From an uncultured Rikenella sp. (GTDB lineage Bacteria > Bacteroidota > Bacteroidia > Bacteroidales > Rikenellaceae): a stretch of DNA of 49,131 bases. The translations under genes were made by a program, and so were the position numbers. Positions 7,152-15,782 of this stretch are shown in pieces. The notes under the pieces are model-generated. The model did not search any database. It had not been told where the DNA came from and was given only the letters and a program-made list of their open reading frames with translations. The stretch lies in the NCBI RefSeq assembly GCF_910577125.1, contig NZ_CAJTMN010000006.1, positions 1-49,131 on the forward strand, written 5' to 3'. Within the stretch, counting starts at the first letter, position 1; every line of letters starts with the position of its first letter.

Positions 7152-9098
7152 ATGAGTACCAATTACAAGCTTAAGACCGAAGGAGGACTGAAAGCAGGGG
7201 CCGAACCGATGGAGATCGTCACCCGGTTCGAACGCATTCCCACCTACATCGCGGCGACGGCGGAAGAGGGGGCGATTCGTGTAGCCGATGAGATCGCAGC
7301 GGCTATTCAGGCTAAGACTGCGGCGGGTGAACGGTGCGTGCTGGCGTTGACGGCCGGAAAGTCGCCGATCGGAGTCTATCGCGAACTCGTCCGGAAACAT
7401 AAAAGCGAGGGGCTGAGCTTCAAGAATGTCGTGATTTTCACCTTGTTCGAGTTCTACCCCATTCAGGCCAGCGAACAACAGAGCTATACCTACTCGCTGT
7501 ACGAAGAGCTGATCAATCAGGTGGACATTCCGGCCGAACAAGTGCATACGCTGGACGGGACGGTGCCGGCGGAACGGGTCAGCGAATACTGCAAGGAGTA
7601 CGAAGCGAAAATTGTGGCGGCAGGCGGAATCGATATCTTGCTGCTCGGGATGGGCGATCAGGGACAGGTGGCGCTGAACGAGGCGGGGACTTATCAGAAT
7701 ACCCGCACGCGGATCGTGGCGTTGAGCAATGCGTCGCGGAAGCTGGTGGCATCGTCGTTCTACGGGATCGAGAACGTGCCGACCCGGGCTTTGACGGTCG
7801 GGATTGCCACCCTCATGCAGGCCAAACGCATCATCCTGATCGGATGGGGCGAGGACAAGTCGGAGGTGGCGGCCAAGGTGATCGAGGGAGCTGTGGATGC
7901 GGCTGTGCCGGCTTCCTACCTGCAGAACCATACCAATGTCGAAGTGGTGCTGGACGAGGATGCGGCTTCGCAGCTGACGCGCGTGGCGACGCCGTGGCTC
8001 GTGGGGACGTGCGTGTGGACGAACCGGTTTATCCGGAAAGCGGTCTTGTGGCTTTGTCAGAAAGTCAACAAACCGATTCTGAAGGTGACCTATCAGGACT
8101 ATATCGACAACAGCCTCGGGCAGCTGATCGAAGATACCGGAATGACCTATGACAAGATCAATATTCAGGTCTTCAACGATTTGCAGCATACCATCTCGGG
8201 ATGGCCGGGCGGAAAGCCGAACGCGGACGACTCGACGCGGCCGGCGCGCTCGTTCCCGTTCCCGAAACGGGTGGTGATCTTCAGCCCGCACCCGGACGAC
8301 GACGTGATTTCGATGGGGGGGACATTTATCCGCTTGGCGGATCAGGGACACGACGTGCATGTCGCTTACCAGACCTCCGGGAATATCGCCGTGCATGACG
8401 ATGTGGTGCTCCAGACTTTGGATACGGCGCGCGAATGCGGGTTCGAGGACAAGTACGAACATTTCAAGCAGCTGATCCAGAGCAAGGTCAAGGGACAGCC
8501 GGAGCCGCTCGAACTGCGGAAATTCAAGGGGGCGATCCGGCGCGGAGAGGCCAGAGCGGCTGACCGGAGCTTCGGCTTGAACGACGATACCAATGTACAT
8601 TTCCTCAATCTGCCGTTCTACGAAACCGGTTCGGTGAAGAAAGGGGCGATCAGTCAGGCGGATATCGATATCGTGGTCGCGCTGCTGCGGAAGATTCAGC
8701 CGCACCAGATCTATGCGGCGGGCGACCTGTCGGATCCGCACGGGACGCACCGCGTTTGTATCGAAATCGTGCTGGCGGCGGTGAACCAGATCAAGGAGGC
8801 GGGGGATGCGTGGTTGAAGGATTGCGTGATGTGGCTCTACCGCGGGGCTTGGCAGGAGTGGGATCTGGATATGGTTGACATGGCGGTGCCGCTGAGCCCG
8901 GACGAGGTGATCAAGAAACGCCATGCCATTTACCGGCACTTGTCTCAGAAGGATATCGTGCCGTTCCCGGGAGACGACAAACGCGAGTTCTGGGAACGTG
9001 CCGAAGACCGGACGCAGGCTACCGCACAACTGTATGACAAGCTCGGGATGGCTGAGTATCAGGCGATCGAGGTATTTGTGAAGTACCCGATTTTCTAA
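7152..9098 (+). CDS. NagB-like / PIG-L deacetylase fusion protein
   Basis: A 648-residue two-domain cytoplasmic protein. Residues about 20-270 resemble glucosamine-6-phosphate deaminase NagB (LTAGKSPIGVYREL, LTVGIATLM). Residues about 375-640 form a PIG-L/LmbE zinc deacetylase with FSPHPDDDVISMGG at the start and SDPHGTHRVC supplying later metal ligands. Aligned to Escherichia coli NagB, the catalytic Asp72, Asp141 and His143 appear replaced (FTLFEF for FNMDEY; GDQGQ for VDGH), while the Glu of the NE pair is kept. Proteins of this shape are commonly annotated as glucosamine-6-phosphate deaminase in Bacteroidota, but the deaminase activity is doubtful here. Amino sugar processing remains the best guess. 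Confidence 0.88.
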   Translation: MSTNYKLKTEGGLKAGAEPMEIVTRFERIPTYIAATAEEGAIRVADEIAAAIQAKTAAGERCVLALTAGKSPIGVYRELVRKHKSEGLSFKNVVIFTLFEFYPIQASEQQSYTYSLYEELINQVDIPAEQVHTLDGTVPAERVSEYCKEYEAKIVAAGGIDILLLGMGDQGQVALNEAGTYQNTRTRIVALSNASRKLVASSFYGIENVPTRALTVGIATLMQAKRIILIGWGEDKSEVAAKVIEGAVDAAVPASYLQNHTNVEVVLDEDAASQLTRVATPWLVGTCVWTNRFIRKAVLWLCQKVNKPILKVTYQDYIDNSLGQLIEDTGMTYDKINIQVFNDLQHTISGWPGGKPNADDSTRPARSFPFPKRVVIFSPHPDDDVISMGGTFIRLADQGHDVHVAYQTSGNIAVHDDVVLQTLDTARECGFEDKYEHFKQLIQSKVKGQPEPLELRKFKGAIRRGEARAADRSFGLNDDTNVHFLNLPFYETGSVKKGAISQADIDIVVALLRKIQPHQIYAAGDLSDPHGTHRVCIEIVLAAVNQIKEAGDAWLKDCVMWLYRGAWQEWDLDMVDMAVPLSPDEVIKKRHAIYRHLSQKDIVPFPGDDKREFWERAEDRTQATAQLYDKLGMAEYQAIEVFVKYPIF

Positions 9099-9124
9099 CC
9101 GCTTTTCCGACTGCTTTCGAAACG

Positions 9125-9176
9125 AGGCCTCCGGGCGTGAGTCTCTGCAAAAAGAGATCTCACCGCCCGGAGGCCT
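9125..9176 (+). terminator. Hairpin after the NagB/PIG-L gene
   Basis: GC-rich arms AGGCCTCCGGGCG-TGAG and CTCACCGCCCGGAGGCCT pair with one bulged base around a loop of about 17 bases. The position, 27 bases after the stop, suits a terminator, but the following T-run is weak. Confidence 0.55.
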
Positions 9177-9191
9177 TGCATTTACCGGAGG

Positions 9192-9240
9192 GCGGTTGTC
9201 AAAAAATTAGACACTGACTGTCTAATTTTTTGACAACCGC
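9192..9240. repeat. Perfect 22-bp inverted repeat
   Basis: Two exactly complementary 22-base arms (left arm starts GCGGTTGTCAAAAAATTAG) surround a five-base spacer CTGAC. It lies 100 bases before the FtsX-like permease. The arms contain TTGACA/TGTCAA and an A6/T6 tract. It could act as a terminator backing up the preceding hairpin, as a dyad operator, or be the remnant of a small mobile element. No second copy was found in the window. Confidence 0.8.
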
Positions 9241-9340
9241 AGGAATGGTATGGTTTGGTAAAATATTGATTTCCACCTTGATACTTGGTTTGGTTCGATT
9301 TTGGCATACGACAAGACGGATTAAAAATACATTCGAAACT

Positions 9341-11704
9341 ATGAGAATGATTTTACGAAATTTGCTGACTGTCTTGCGGCGTTTCCGGCTGGCCTCGGCG
9401 CTCAATATCGTGGGGTTGTCGATTGCCTTCGCCGCCTTCATGATCATTCTGATGCAGGTGCATTACGATCGCTCGTTCGACCGGTTCCACCCGAAGAGCG
9501 ACCGGATCTACCGGGTCGAGGTGAGCGAGGACAGCACCACTTATAATGCGCTGGTGGGACGGAAATGGGCCGAACTGATCGAAGACCGGCTGCCGCAGAT
9601 CGAGATGACCGGCTTGCGGATGGATTTTGCGACCATCGGGAATCTGGCCAAAGTCGAACGCAACGGCGCGGTGCAGGGCTATCGGGTCGATGTGCACTTG
9701 ATCCATCCCGATTTTGCGGAGATTTTCGATTTCGATATGGTCGAGGGGCGGCGCGAAGCGTTGGCCGAGCCGGGACAGGTCGTGATTCCGCAGAGTATGG
9801 CCCGTAAGTTCTTCGGCGACGAGAGCGCCTGCGGGAGGCGGATCATCTTCACCTCGACCGCCGATACGGTGATGACTGTCGGCGGCGTCTATCGCGATTT
9901 TCCGCGCAATACGCTGGTGCAGAATGTGGCCTATTACGGTATCAATCCGACGGTCTGGAAGCCGTGGGATGGCTGGCATTTCAATTATCAGCTGTATGTT
10001 ACCCTCTCGGCGGGGGCCGATCCGGCGGAGGTCGAACGGCAGTTGTTGGACGAGGTGCTCCACTCGCCGGATATTCCGGGGTGGATTCGGGATTACAAGG
10101 CCGTGCGGCTCCATCCGCTGGCCGACCTGCACTATGCCGCAAATGTGCAGTACGATGCCGTGCCGAAAGGGAGTCGGGCCACGACCTCAGTGCTGCTGGC
10201 CATCGCGTTGCTGGTGATCGGCATCGCGGCGGTGAATTTCGTGAATTTCGCCACGTCGCTCGTGCCGCTCCGGATCAAAAGCATCAATACGCAGAAGGTG
10301 TTCGGTTCGTCGGTCGGGATGCTGCGCACGGTGCTGGTCGGCGAGGCGGTGGGAATCGCGCTGCTGGCTTTTCTCGCCTCGTTGTTCTGGGTCTATGCGG
10401 TCGGGCGGACCGGGTTTACGGCGTTTTTAGACGTCGATCTGAATCTGACGACCGCTCCGGGTATCGTCGGGATCGGGCTGGCGGTCGCTCTCGGCGTGGG
10501 GCTACTGGCGGGACTCTATCCGGCGTTCTTCGCTACCCGGTTTCCGCCGGCGCTGGTGCTCAAAGGGTCGTTCGGACTCTCGTCCCGGGGGCGCGCCCTG
10601 CGGATGGCGCTGGTCGGGACGCAATATGTTATCTCGACGGGCCTGATTATCGCAGCTTTCTTCATGCAGCTCCAGAACGGCTATCTCCGCACCCGCGATA
10701 CGGGATATGATACCGAACAGGTGGCGGTGCTCGAACTCAACGATGCGCTGACCATGGAGCATCGGGAGCTGCTGGTGAACCGGCTCAAGGAGAGTCCGCA
10801 GATCGAACACGTCGCTTTCTCTCAGTTTCTGTTCGGTACGGGCGGAGCGCAGGTTAACGAGACGGAGGTCGGAGGCGAGACGGTTCGGTTTGCCTATTTA
10901 CCGGTATCGTCCGAGTTTCTGGACGTGATGAAGATTCCGGTGGTGGAGGGGCGGAATTTCCAGGAGAATGATAACAGGGCCGACAAAATGCGTTTCATCA
11001 TGAACGAAGCGACCCGGCGGATGTATTCGACCGTGGAGCTGGGGCTCGATCTCGAATACGGCGAGGTGGTCGGTTTCATACCGGATATTAATTACCAGCC
11101 GTTGCAACTTGCCAGCTCGGGGGCATTTTGTCTGAGCGTCGAACCGCCGGCGGGACTGTACCGTTCGTCGCTGCCGTGGACGTATGTCCGGATCAACGGC
11201 GATGTGGAGCGGGCGGTGGAACATATCCGCCGGACGGTGGCCGAGTTCGATCCGACTTATCCGGTGTCGGTGCAGTTCTACGACGAGGTCTTCAACAGCG
11301 TCTACCGGAAGGAGCGGAAGACGACGGCACTGATTACGACTTTTTCGCTGTTGGCAGTGGTGATTTCGTTGGTGGGAGTTTTCGGGCTGGTGGTTTTCGA
11401 GACGCAGTACCGGCGCAAGGAGATCGGGGTACGGAAAGTGATGGGAGCTACGGTGGCGGAGATTCTGGGGATGTTCAACCGCTCGTTTGTGCGGATGGTG
11501 TTGATCTGTTTTTCGGTGGCGGTTCCGCTGGCGTGGTATGGGGTGACGCGCTGGCTGGAGGGGTTCGCCTACCGGACGCCGGTCTACTGGTGGGTTTTCG
11601 TGGTGTCGCTGCTGATCGTGCTGGCGATTACGCTGACTACGGTGACGATCCAGAGTTGGCGGGCGGCGACGGACAATCCGGTGGATGCGCTCAAGGCGGA
11701 ATAG
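9341..11704 (+). CDS. FtsX/MacB-type ABC transporter permease
   Basis: A 787-residue inner membrane protein of the large Bacteroidota family with duplicated MacB-periplasmic plus FtsX permease halves. The N-terminal membrane segment (LASALNIVGLSIAFAAFMIIL) is followed by a periplasmic domain, a membrane block around residues 285-420 (LLAIALLVIGIAAVNFVNF, ending in the pseudo-motif LYPAFFATRFPPALVLKG), a second periplasmic part and a C-terminal block with YRRKEIGVRKVMGAT. No ATPase gene is adjacent, so its partner must be encoded elsewhere. Such permeases usually export lipoproteins, peptides or antimicrobials; the substrate here is unknown. The start MRMILRNLL is chosen because upstream residues do not match the family. 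Confidence 0.9.
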   Translation: MRMILRNLLTVLRRFRLASALNIVGLSIAFAAFMIILMQVHYDRSFDRFHPKSDRIYRVEVSEDSTTYNALVGRKWAELIEDRLPQIEMTGLRMDFATIGNLAKVERNGAVQGYRVDVHLIHPDFAEIFDFDMVEGRREALAEPGQVVIPQSMARKFFGDESACGRRIIFTSTADTVMTVGGVYRDFPRNTLVQNVAYYGINPTVWKPWDGWHFNYQLYVTLSAGADPAEVERQLLDEVLHSPDIPGWIRDYKAVRLHPLADLHYAANVQYDAVPKGSRATTSVLLAIALLVIGIAAVNFVNFATSLVPLRIKSINTQKVFGSSVGMLRTVLVGEAVGIALLAFLASLFWVYAVGRTGFTAFLDVDLNLTTAPGIVGIGLAVALGVGLLAGLYPAFFATRFPPALVLKGSFGLSSRGRALRMALVGTQYVISTGLIIAAFFMQLQNGYLRTRDTGYDTEQVAVLELNDALTMEHRELLVNRLKESPQIEHVAFSQFLFGTGGAQVNETEVGGETVRFAYLPVSSEFLDVMKIPVVEGRNFQENDNRADKMRFIMNEATRRMYSTVELGLDLEYGEVVGFIPDINYQPLQLASSGAFCLSVEPPAGLYRSSLPWTYVRINGDVERAVEHIRRTVAEFDPTYPVSVQFYDEVFNSVYRKERKTTALITTFSLLAVVISLVGVFGLVVFETQYRRKEIGVRKVMGATVAEILGMFNRSFVRMVLICFSVAVPLAWYGVTRWLEGFAYRTPVYWWVFVVSLLIVLAITLTTVTIQSWRAATDNPVDALKAE

Positions 11705-11735
11705 GTGCGGCGGATGGCGGATGCGCTCAAAAAAA

Positions 11736-11768
11736 GCAGGGAGCACTCCGATAGAGAGTGCTCCCTGC
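11736..11768 (-). terminator. Intrinsic terminator between convergent genes
   Basis: Thirteen-base perfect arms GCAGGGAGCACTC/GAGTGCTCCCTGC with a seven-base loop. On the minus strand the hairpin is followed by seven T residues, fitting termination of the phosphodiesterase transcript. It also lies just after the permease stop on the plus strand. Confidence 0.85.
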
Positions 11769-11795
11769 TGCGTTCAATAAGAAGGTGGTGAAAAA

Positions 11796-12701
11796 TTACC
11801 GCAGAATGGATTTCCCGTACCAAGCCTCCGGCACATCGAGCCGCAACAGATCCGCGATGGTCGGCGCGTTGTCGTATTTCATCACGATGCGGTCGATTTT
11901 CTGCCCGGCCGGAATTCCGCGACCGACGATGATATAAGGTGCGCGCATCTCATTCATGGTCTTTCCGCCGTGAGCAGTCCCTTTGCCGCCGTGATCCGCC
12001 GTAAAGATGACGGCAGTCGATTTCATGTCCATATTCTCCCGCACGCAGTCGTAGATCACTCCCACCAGCGAATCGACTTTTTCGCAGGCCCGGATGTATT
12101 CGGGGGTCATCCATCCGATCGAGTGGCCGGCGTGATCCGGTTCGCCGATATGGATGAAGGCGAGCGTAGGCTGGTTGGTCTTCAGAAAGTCGCAGAAGAG
12201 GCGGGTCGCTTCGTCGTCGTTGTCCCGGGTGGTCGTGTCGAGGTCTACCGCCTCTTTTTCGAACAGGTAACCTACCCCGTCCCACGAATAGACTACGCCG
12301 GTCACCGCTTCCGGCCGCTGGTCGCGCACGAGGCCGAAAATTCCCGGAAACATCCCGTATTTCGTGGTGCAGATCGGTTCCACTTCCGGGGTCTTGCTCC
12401 CCCACTCTGTGAAGCCGTGCATCTCGGAGCCGGCTCCCATCAGCAGGGTGGCCCAGTTGATGGCGCTCGACGAAGGAAGTACGCTCCGCGCTTCGGTGGT
12501 ATAAGAACCCTCTTTCATCATCCGTTCCAGATTCGGGAAACGGCCCGGATTTTTGGTCAGCACCTCCGCGCTGAAACCGTCGCTGCCGATCATGACCACA
12601 TGTTTCATCTTCGGTGCCCGTGCCGCAGCCGGTTCTGGCACGAGAGCTGCGCCGCCGATGAAAGCAGCTGTCAAGAAGAGAGCGATTGTTTTGTTTGTCA
12701 T
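11796..12701 (-). CDS. Secreted type I phosphodiesterase / alkaline phosphatase-superfamily protein
   Basis: A 301-residue exported hydrolase. A signal peptide (about residues 1-28, ending near PAAARA) is followed by VVMIGSDGFSAEVL with the first metal-binding Asp, a PSSSAINWATLLMGAG segment in which Ser occupies the usual nucleophile region, FIHIGEPDHAGHSIGW and TADHGGKGTAHGG with the remaining metal ligands. This is the nucleotide pyrophosphatase/phosphodiesterase arrangement. It may act on phosphodiesters, sulfate or phosphate esters in the periplasm; the substrate is unknown. It follows the PatB/MalY aminotransferase gene by 50 bases and ends near a strong terminator. Confidence 0.85.
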   Translation of the reverse strand: MTNKTIALFLTAAFIGGAALVPEPAAARAPKMKHVVMIGSDGFSAEVLTKNPGRFPNLERMMKEGSYTTEARSVLPSSSAINWATLLMGAGSEMHGFTEWGSKTPEVEPICTTKYGMFPGIFGLVRDQRPEAVTGVVYSWDGVGYLFEKEAVDLDTTTRDNDDEATRLFCDFLKTNQPTLAFIHIGEPDHAGHSIGWMTPEYIRACEKVDSLVGVIYDCVRENMDMKSTAVIFTADHGGKGTAHGGKTMNEMRAPYIIVGRGIPAGQKIDRIVMKYDNAPTIADLLRLDVPEAWYGKSILR

Positions 12702-12751
12702 ATGAAGTTAAATTTTGGGTTAGTCGTTGTGTTTGCAGAGAACGGAGCGGA

Positions 12752-13948
12752 TTACAGCCCCCGTTTCCGCACCGCTTCGGCGAGCTGGTTCAGGGCGCGT
12801 TCGAGCACCGACCGCGGGGTACCGATATTGAGCCGTTCGAAACCGGTTCCCTCGACTCCGTAAATGGATCCGTCGCCGAGGCCCAGCCCTGCCTCGTGTA
12901 CGAGGAAGCGGTTGAGTTCCTCCTGGGTCATCCCCCACGCGCGGAAGTCGAGCCACATCAGGAAGGTCGATTCCGGTTTGTAGCACCCCACCGAGGGCAA
13001 CTCCCGCCGGATGAAGTCATGGACGAAGTCGACATTGCCCTGCAGGTATTCCAGCAGTTGGCTCATCCACTCGTCCCCCTGTTCGTAAGCGGTCTGCAAG
13101 GCCACGGCACCGAAGATATTGCCGTTTTCGATGTGGATTTTGTCCACTTCGGCCTGATAGGCGGCGCGGCGTTCGGCATTCGGAATCACGGCTGCCGCCG
13201 TGGAGAATCCGGCCACGTTGAAACTCTTGCTCGGAGCGATGAGGGTCACCGTCCGGTTCGCCAGGTCGTCGTTCAGCGCGGCGATGTGCAGGTGCTGATA
13301 GGGCCGGAAGATGAAGTCGCAGTGGATTTCGTCCGAGATGATCGTGACGTCGTGCTTACGGCACAACTCGCCGATTTTCAGCAGTTCCCCTTTCGTAAAG
13401 ACGCGGCCGGTCGGGTTGTGCGGGTTGCACAGAATCATCGCGCGCGCCTGCGAGAGCTTGGTGTCCAGGTCTTCGAAGTCGATCCGGTAGCCGCCGCAGC
13501 CGCTCTCTCCTTCCGGATCCTGAACCAGCGGGTTGGTCAGCACCGTTCGTCCGTTGTTCCGGATGGTGTTGGCGAACGGGTGGTAGACCGGCGGCTGAAT
13601 GACGACGCCGTCGCCCGGCTCGGTGCAGCTGAGCATGGCGAAGGTCACCCCTGCCACCACCCCCGGCGAAAAGGCGAGCCATGAAGGGTCTATTTCCCAT
13701 CCGCTGTGTCGTGCCACCCAGCCGCAGATCGCTTCGTGGTAGCATCGGGGACGGAAGGTGTAGCCGAAAATCGGGTGCTGCATCCGTTGCCGCATCGCTT
13801 CGATGATGAAGTCGGCTGTCGCGAAGTCCATGTCGGCGATCCAGAGCGGAATCACTTGGTCGGTTCCGAAAACGGTCATCAGGTCTTCGTATTTTTCACA
13901 GTCGGTGCCGTGGCGGTCGATGCAGGTGTCGAAATCGTATCTTTTCAT
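12752..13948 (-). CDS. PatB/MalY-type PLP-dependent C-S lyase (aminotransferase fold)
   Basis: A 398-residue fold type I PLP enzyme. It begins MKRYDFDTCIDR and has IPLWIADMDFATADFI, the MalY/PatB hallmark, LCNPHNPTGRVF, IISDEIHCDF with the PLP-contacting Asp, and APSKSFNVAGF with the PLP-binding Lys. Family members cleave cystathionine or other cysteine S-conjugates to pyruvate, ammonia and a thiol, and may act in methionine metabolism or sulfide release. It has its own promoter facing away from the rluB-like gene. Confidence 0.9.
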   Translation of the reverse strand: MKRYDFDTCIDRHGTDCEKYEDLMTVFGTDQVIPLWIADMDFATADFIIEAMRQRMQHPIFGYTFRPRCYHEAICGWVARHSGWEIDPSWLAFSPGVVAGVTFAMLSCTEPGDGVVIQPPVYHPFANTIRNNGRTVLTNPLVQDPEGESGCGGYRIDFEDLDTKLSQARAMILCNPHNPTGRVFTKGELLKIGELCRKHDVTIISDEIHCDFIFRPYQHLHIAALNDDLANRTVTLIAPSKSFNVAGFSTAAAVIPNAERRAAYQAEVDKIHIENGNIFGAVALQTAYEQGDEWMSQLLEYLQGNVDFVHDFIRRELPSVGCYKPESTFLMWLDFRAWGMTQEELNRFLVHEAGLGLGDGSIYGVEGTGFERLNIGTPRSVLERALNQLAEAVRKRGL

Positions 13949-13967
13949 GGTTCGTTGAAAATGCGTA

Positions 13968-13998
13968 CAAATTTAGAGAATAAGGGGTATCTTTGCAA
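13968..13998 (-). promoter_or_regulatory. Promoter for the PatB/MalY gene
   Basis: On the minus strand TTG (13998-13996), a 20-base spacer and TAAATTTG (13975-13968) fit the Bacteroidota -33/-7 arrangement. It overlaps the opposite-facing promoter of the rluB-like gene. Confidence 0.7.
13988..13995 (+). promoter_or_regulatory. -7 element for the rluB-like gene
   Basis: TATCTTTG is an exact TAnnTTTG match 33 bases before the ATG. No clear -33 TTG is seen at normal spacing. It lies inside the divergent PatB/MalY promoter, so the two may interfere. Confidence 0.6.
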
Positions 13999-14027
13999 CG
14001 TTTTCAGAATCGATTTAAGAGTACATT

Positions 14028-15143
14028 ATGGATCAGCAGCATACGAATAAGAAGCGTCCGTTCGGCGGACGCGACGGCCGGAGCGGCCGTTCGTTTTTCC
14101 GGACGCGGCGCGAAGAGGCGCTGCGTAGCGAGGAGGAGACCGAAGAGCGCGGAGGCGAACGGACGGAGGGGCCGGTGTTCAAGGATTTCCGGAACGACTT
14201 CAGGAAGAAGGGGCCGAAAAAGGAGTTCAAACAGAAGGAGTTCGGCGCGCGGCGGGATTCGTCGCGAAACGACGGAGAGCGTCCGGAGGGGATGAAAAAA
14301 CGGGTCTATGACTCGGATAAACGGCAGGCCTATTCCAAGAACAAAAAGCAGGCGTATTCCGATAAGCGCTTCGATGAGGGGCGGGAGCGCAAGCGGCGCT
14401 ATGAGGAGGCGGCGCAGGCGATGCCGGAGGAGATGCGGCTCAACCGCTTTATTGCGATGTCGGGTGTCTGCTCGCGGCGCGAGGCGGATCAGCTGATCGA
14501 GGCGGGCGAGGTGACGGTGAACGGCGTCCGGGTCGATCAGCTCGGTTCGAAGATACGGCCGGGCAAGGACGAGGTGCGGCTCAACGGAGAACTGCTCAAG
14601 GGGGAAAAGAAGGTCTACATCATCCTGAACAAACCGAAGGGGTATGTGACGACGGTGGACGATCCGCATGCGGACCGGACGGTAATCGACCTGTTGAAGG
14701 GCGAGTGCAAGGAGCGGGTCTATCCGGTGGGGCGGCTGGACAAGAATACGACGGGGGTGCTGTTACTGACCAACGACGGCAATCTGACCAAGGAGCTGAC
14801 CCATCCGAGCTACAATAAAAAGAAGATCTACCACGTTTTTCTCGATAAACCGTGCAGCGAGGAGGATTTGGAGAAACTGACCGCGGGGATCGAGCTGGAG
14901 GACGGGCCGATCCGGGCCGATGAGGTGAGCTGGGTGGAGGGGAATATGCGCGAGGTGGGGGTGGAGCTCCATTCGGGTCGCAACCGGATCGTGCGGCGGA
15001 TGTTCGAAGCGCTGGGATACGAGGTGGTGAAGCTGGATCGGGTCTATTTTGCCGGTCTGACGAAGATGGGGCTACGGAGAGGGTTCTGGCGCTATCTGAC
15101 GCCGAGAGAGGTGGGGATTCTGAAGTCGAACGCTTACGATTGA
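14028..15143 (+). CDS. RluB/RsuA-family pseudouridine synthase with basic N-terminal tail
   Basis: Converts a uridine in ribosomal RNA to pseudouridine; RluB-type enzymes act on 23S U2605. The 371-residue protein has a long, disordered, Arg/Lys/Glu-rich N-terminal extension (about residues 1-135), then an S4 RNA-binding domain (RLNRFIAMSGVCSRREADQL), then the catalytic domain with GRLDKNTTGVLLLTND, whose Asp near residue 237 is the nucleophile, and GRNRIVRRMFEALGYEV. Basic tails of this sort are common in Bacteroidota RluB. It is monocistronic, ending in a strong terminator. Confidence 0.92.
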   Translation: MDQQHTNKKRPFGGRDGRSGRSFFRTRREEALRSEEETEERGGERTEGPVFKDFRNDFRKKGPKKEFKQKEFGARRDSSRNDGERPEGMKKRVYDSDKRQAYSKNKKQAYSDKRFDEGRERKRRYEEAAQAMPEEMRLNRFIAMSGVCSRREADQLIEAGEVTVNGVRVDQLGSKIRPGKDEVRLNGELLKGEKKVYIILNKPKGYVTTVDDPHADRTVIDLLKGECKERVYPVGRLDKNTTGVLLLTNDGNLTKELTHPSYNKKKIYHVFLDKPCSEEDLEKLTAGIELEDGPIRADEVSWVEGNMREVGVELHSGRNRIVRRMFEALGYEVVKLDRVYFAGLTKMGLRRGFWRYLTPREVGILKSNAYD

Positions 15144-15167
15144 CGTTTTTCTTGTGGCAGATAGGAA

Positions 15168-15210
15168 AATCCCGCGGACACATCATGATCAAAGTGTCGT
15201 CCGCGGGATT
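15168..15210 (+). terminator. Intrinsic terminator after the rluB-like gene
   Basis: Arms AATCCCGCGGACAC and GTGTCGTCCGCGGGATT pair with a small bulge, followed by TTTT. It lies between convergent genes and probably serves both strands. Confidence 0.8.
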
Positions 15211-15236
15211 TTTCGTTTTCAGGCGGTTCGGGCTCC

Positions 15237-15737
15237 TTACAGCCACTCGCGCAAAGCCGACCAGGCCGCGAGTTTCCGCTCGTACGACCACGAGGCGTTG
15301 GCCGGGCTGGTGGACGGCAGGGTCAACAGGGCTCTCCCCTCGCCTATCGCGTCGAGACCGATGTGCTTCTTGAAGAGCCGGAAAGCGGGGCCGCCGTTGA
15401 AAGCTACCGCCCGGATCGAGGGGTGGGCCGTCAGCAAAGCGGCGATGTCGTTCGGGGCTTCGTCTACGATGTTACTGTCCAGACTTCCCGCCCGGCGGCA
15501 GCTGTGGCACACGTCCCACAGGGCGATGCCGGTGCGGCGGAGCAGCTCTAACTTGTCGGCATAGCGCTCCGGTACGCTGTCCGCTCCGCCCAATGCGGCC
15601 ATGATGCGCCAGAAAGCGTTGTGCGGAAAACCGTAATACTCCTGTTTGGCGAGCGATGCGGCGCCCGGCATCGTGCCGAGGACTAAAACCCGGCTTGTCG
15701 GTGTGACGACCGGGGCGAAACTGTGCAGGATTTCCAT
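15237..15737 (-). CDS. Hypoxanthine-DNA glycosylase (family 6 UDG)
   Basis: A 166-residue monofunctional DNA glycosylase of the uracil-DNA glycosylase superfamily. VLGTMPGAASLAKQEYY and FPHNAFWRIMAALG near the N-terminus are characteristic of the hypoxanthine (deoxyinosine) glycosylase group, which removes deaminated adenine. IALWDVC and the C-terminal LPSTSPANASWSYE correspond to the later active-site segments. The start MEILHSFAP at 15737 is used because the frame continues open antisense to the copper ATPase only as a shadow. It is divergent from copA with 45 bases between them. Confidence 0.87.
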   Translation of the reverse strand: MEILHSFAPVVTPTSRVLVLGTMPGAASLAKQEYYGFPHNAFWRIMAALGGADSVPERYADKLELLRRTGIALWDVCHSCRRAGSLDSNIVDEAPNDIAALLTAHPSIRAVAFNGGPAFRLFKKHIGLDAIGEGRALLTLPSTSPANASWSYERKLAAWSALREWL

Positions 15738-15745
15738 TATTTTTG
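15738..15745 (+). promoter_or_regulatory. -7 element for copA
   Basis: TATTTTTG matches TAnnTTTG exactly and lies 38 bases before the chosen ATG at 15783. This supports that start over the in-frame ATG at 15723, which would precede transcription initiation. Confidence 0.6.
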
Positions 15746-15782
15746 TATCGGGGCCTTGGTGGAGCTCCCGTTGGACGAAATT

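Noticed and set aside
7122..9029. 635-codon minus-strand open frame opposite the NagB/PIG-L gene
   Set aside because: It is a high-GC antisense shadow of a well-supported gene, with His/Arg-rich low-complexity composition and no family motif. The same holds for 29423-31606 (+), 38287-40440 (+), 15738-17033 (-) and 1530-2495 (-).
9192..9240. Invertible promoter like those controlling Bacteroidota capsules
   Set aside because: Arms are only five bases apart, leaving no promoter-sized invertible segment.
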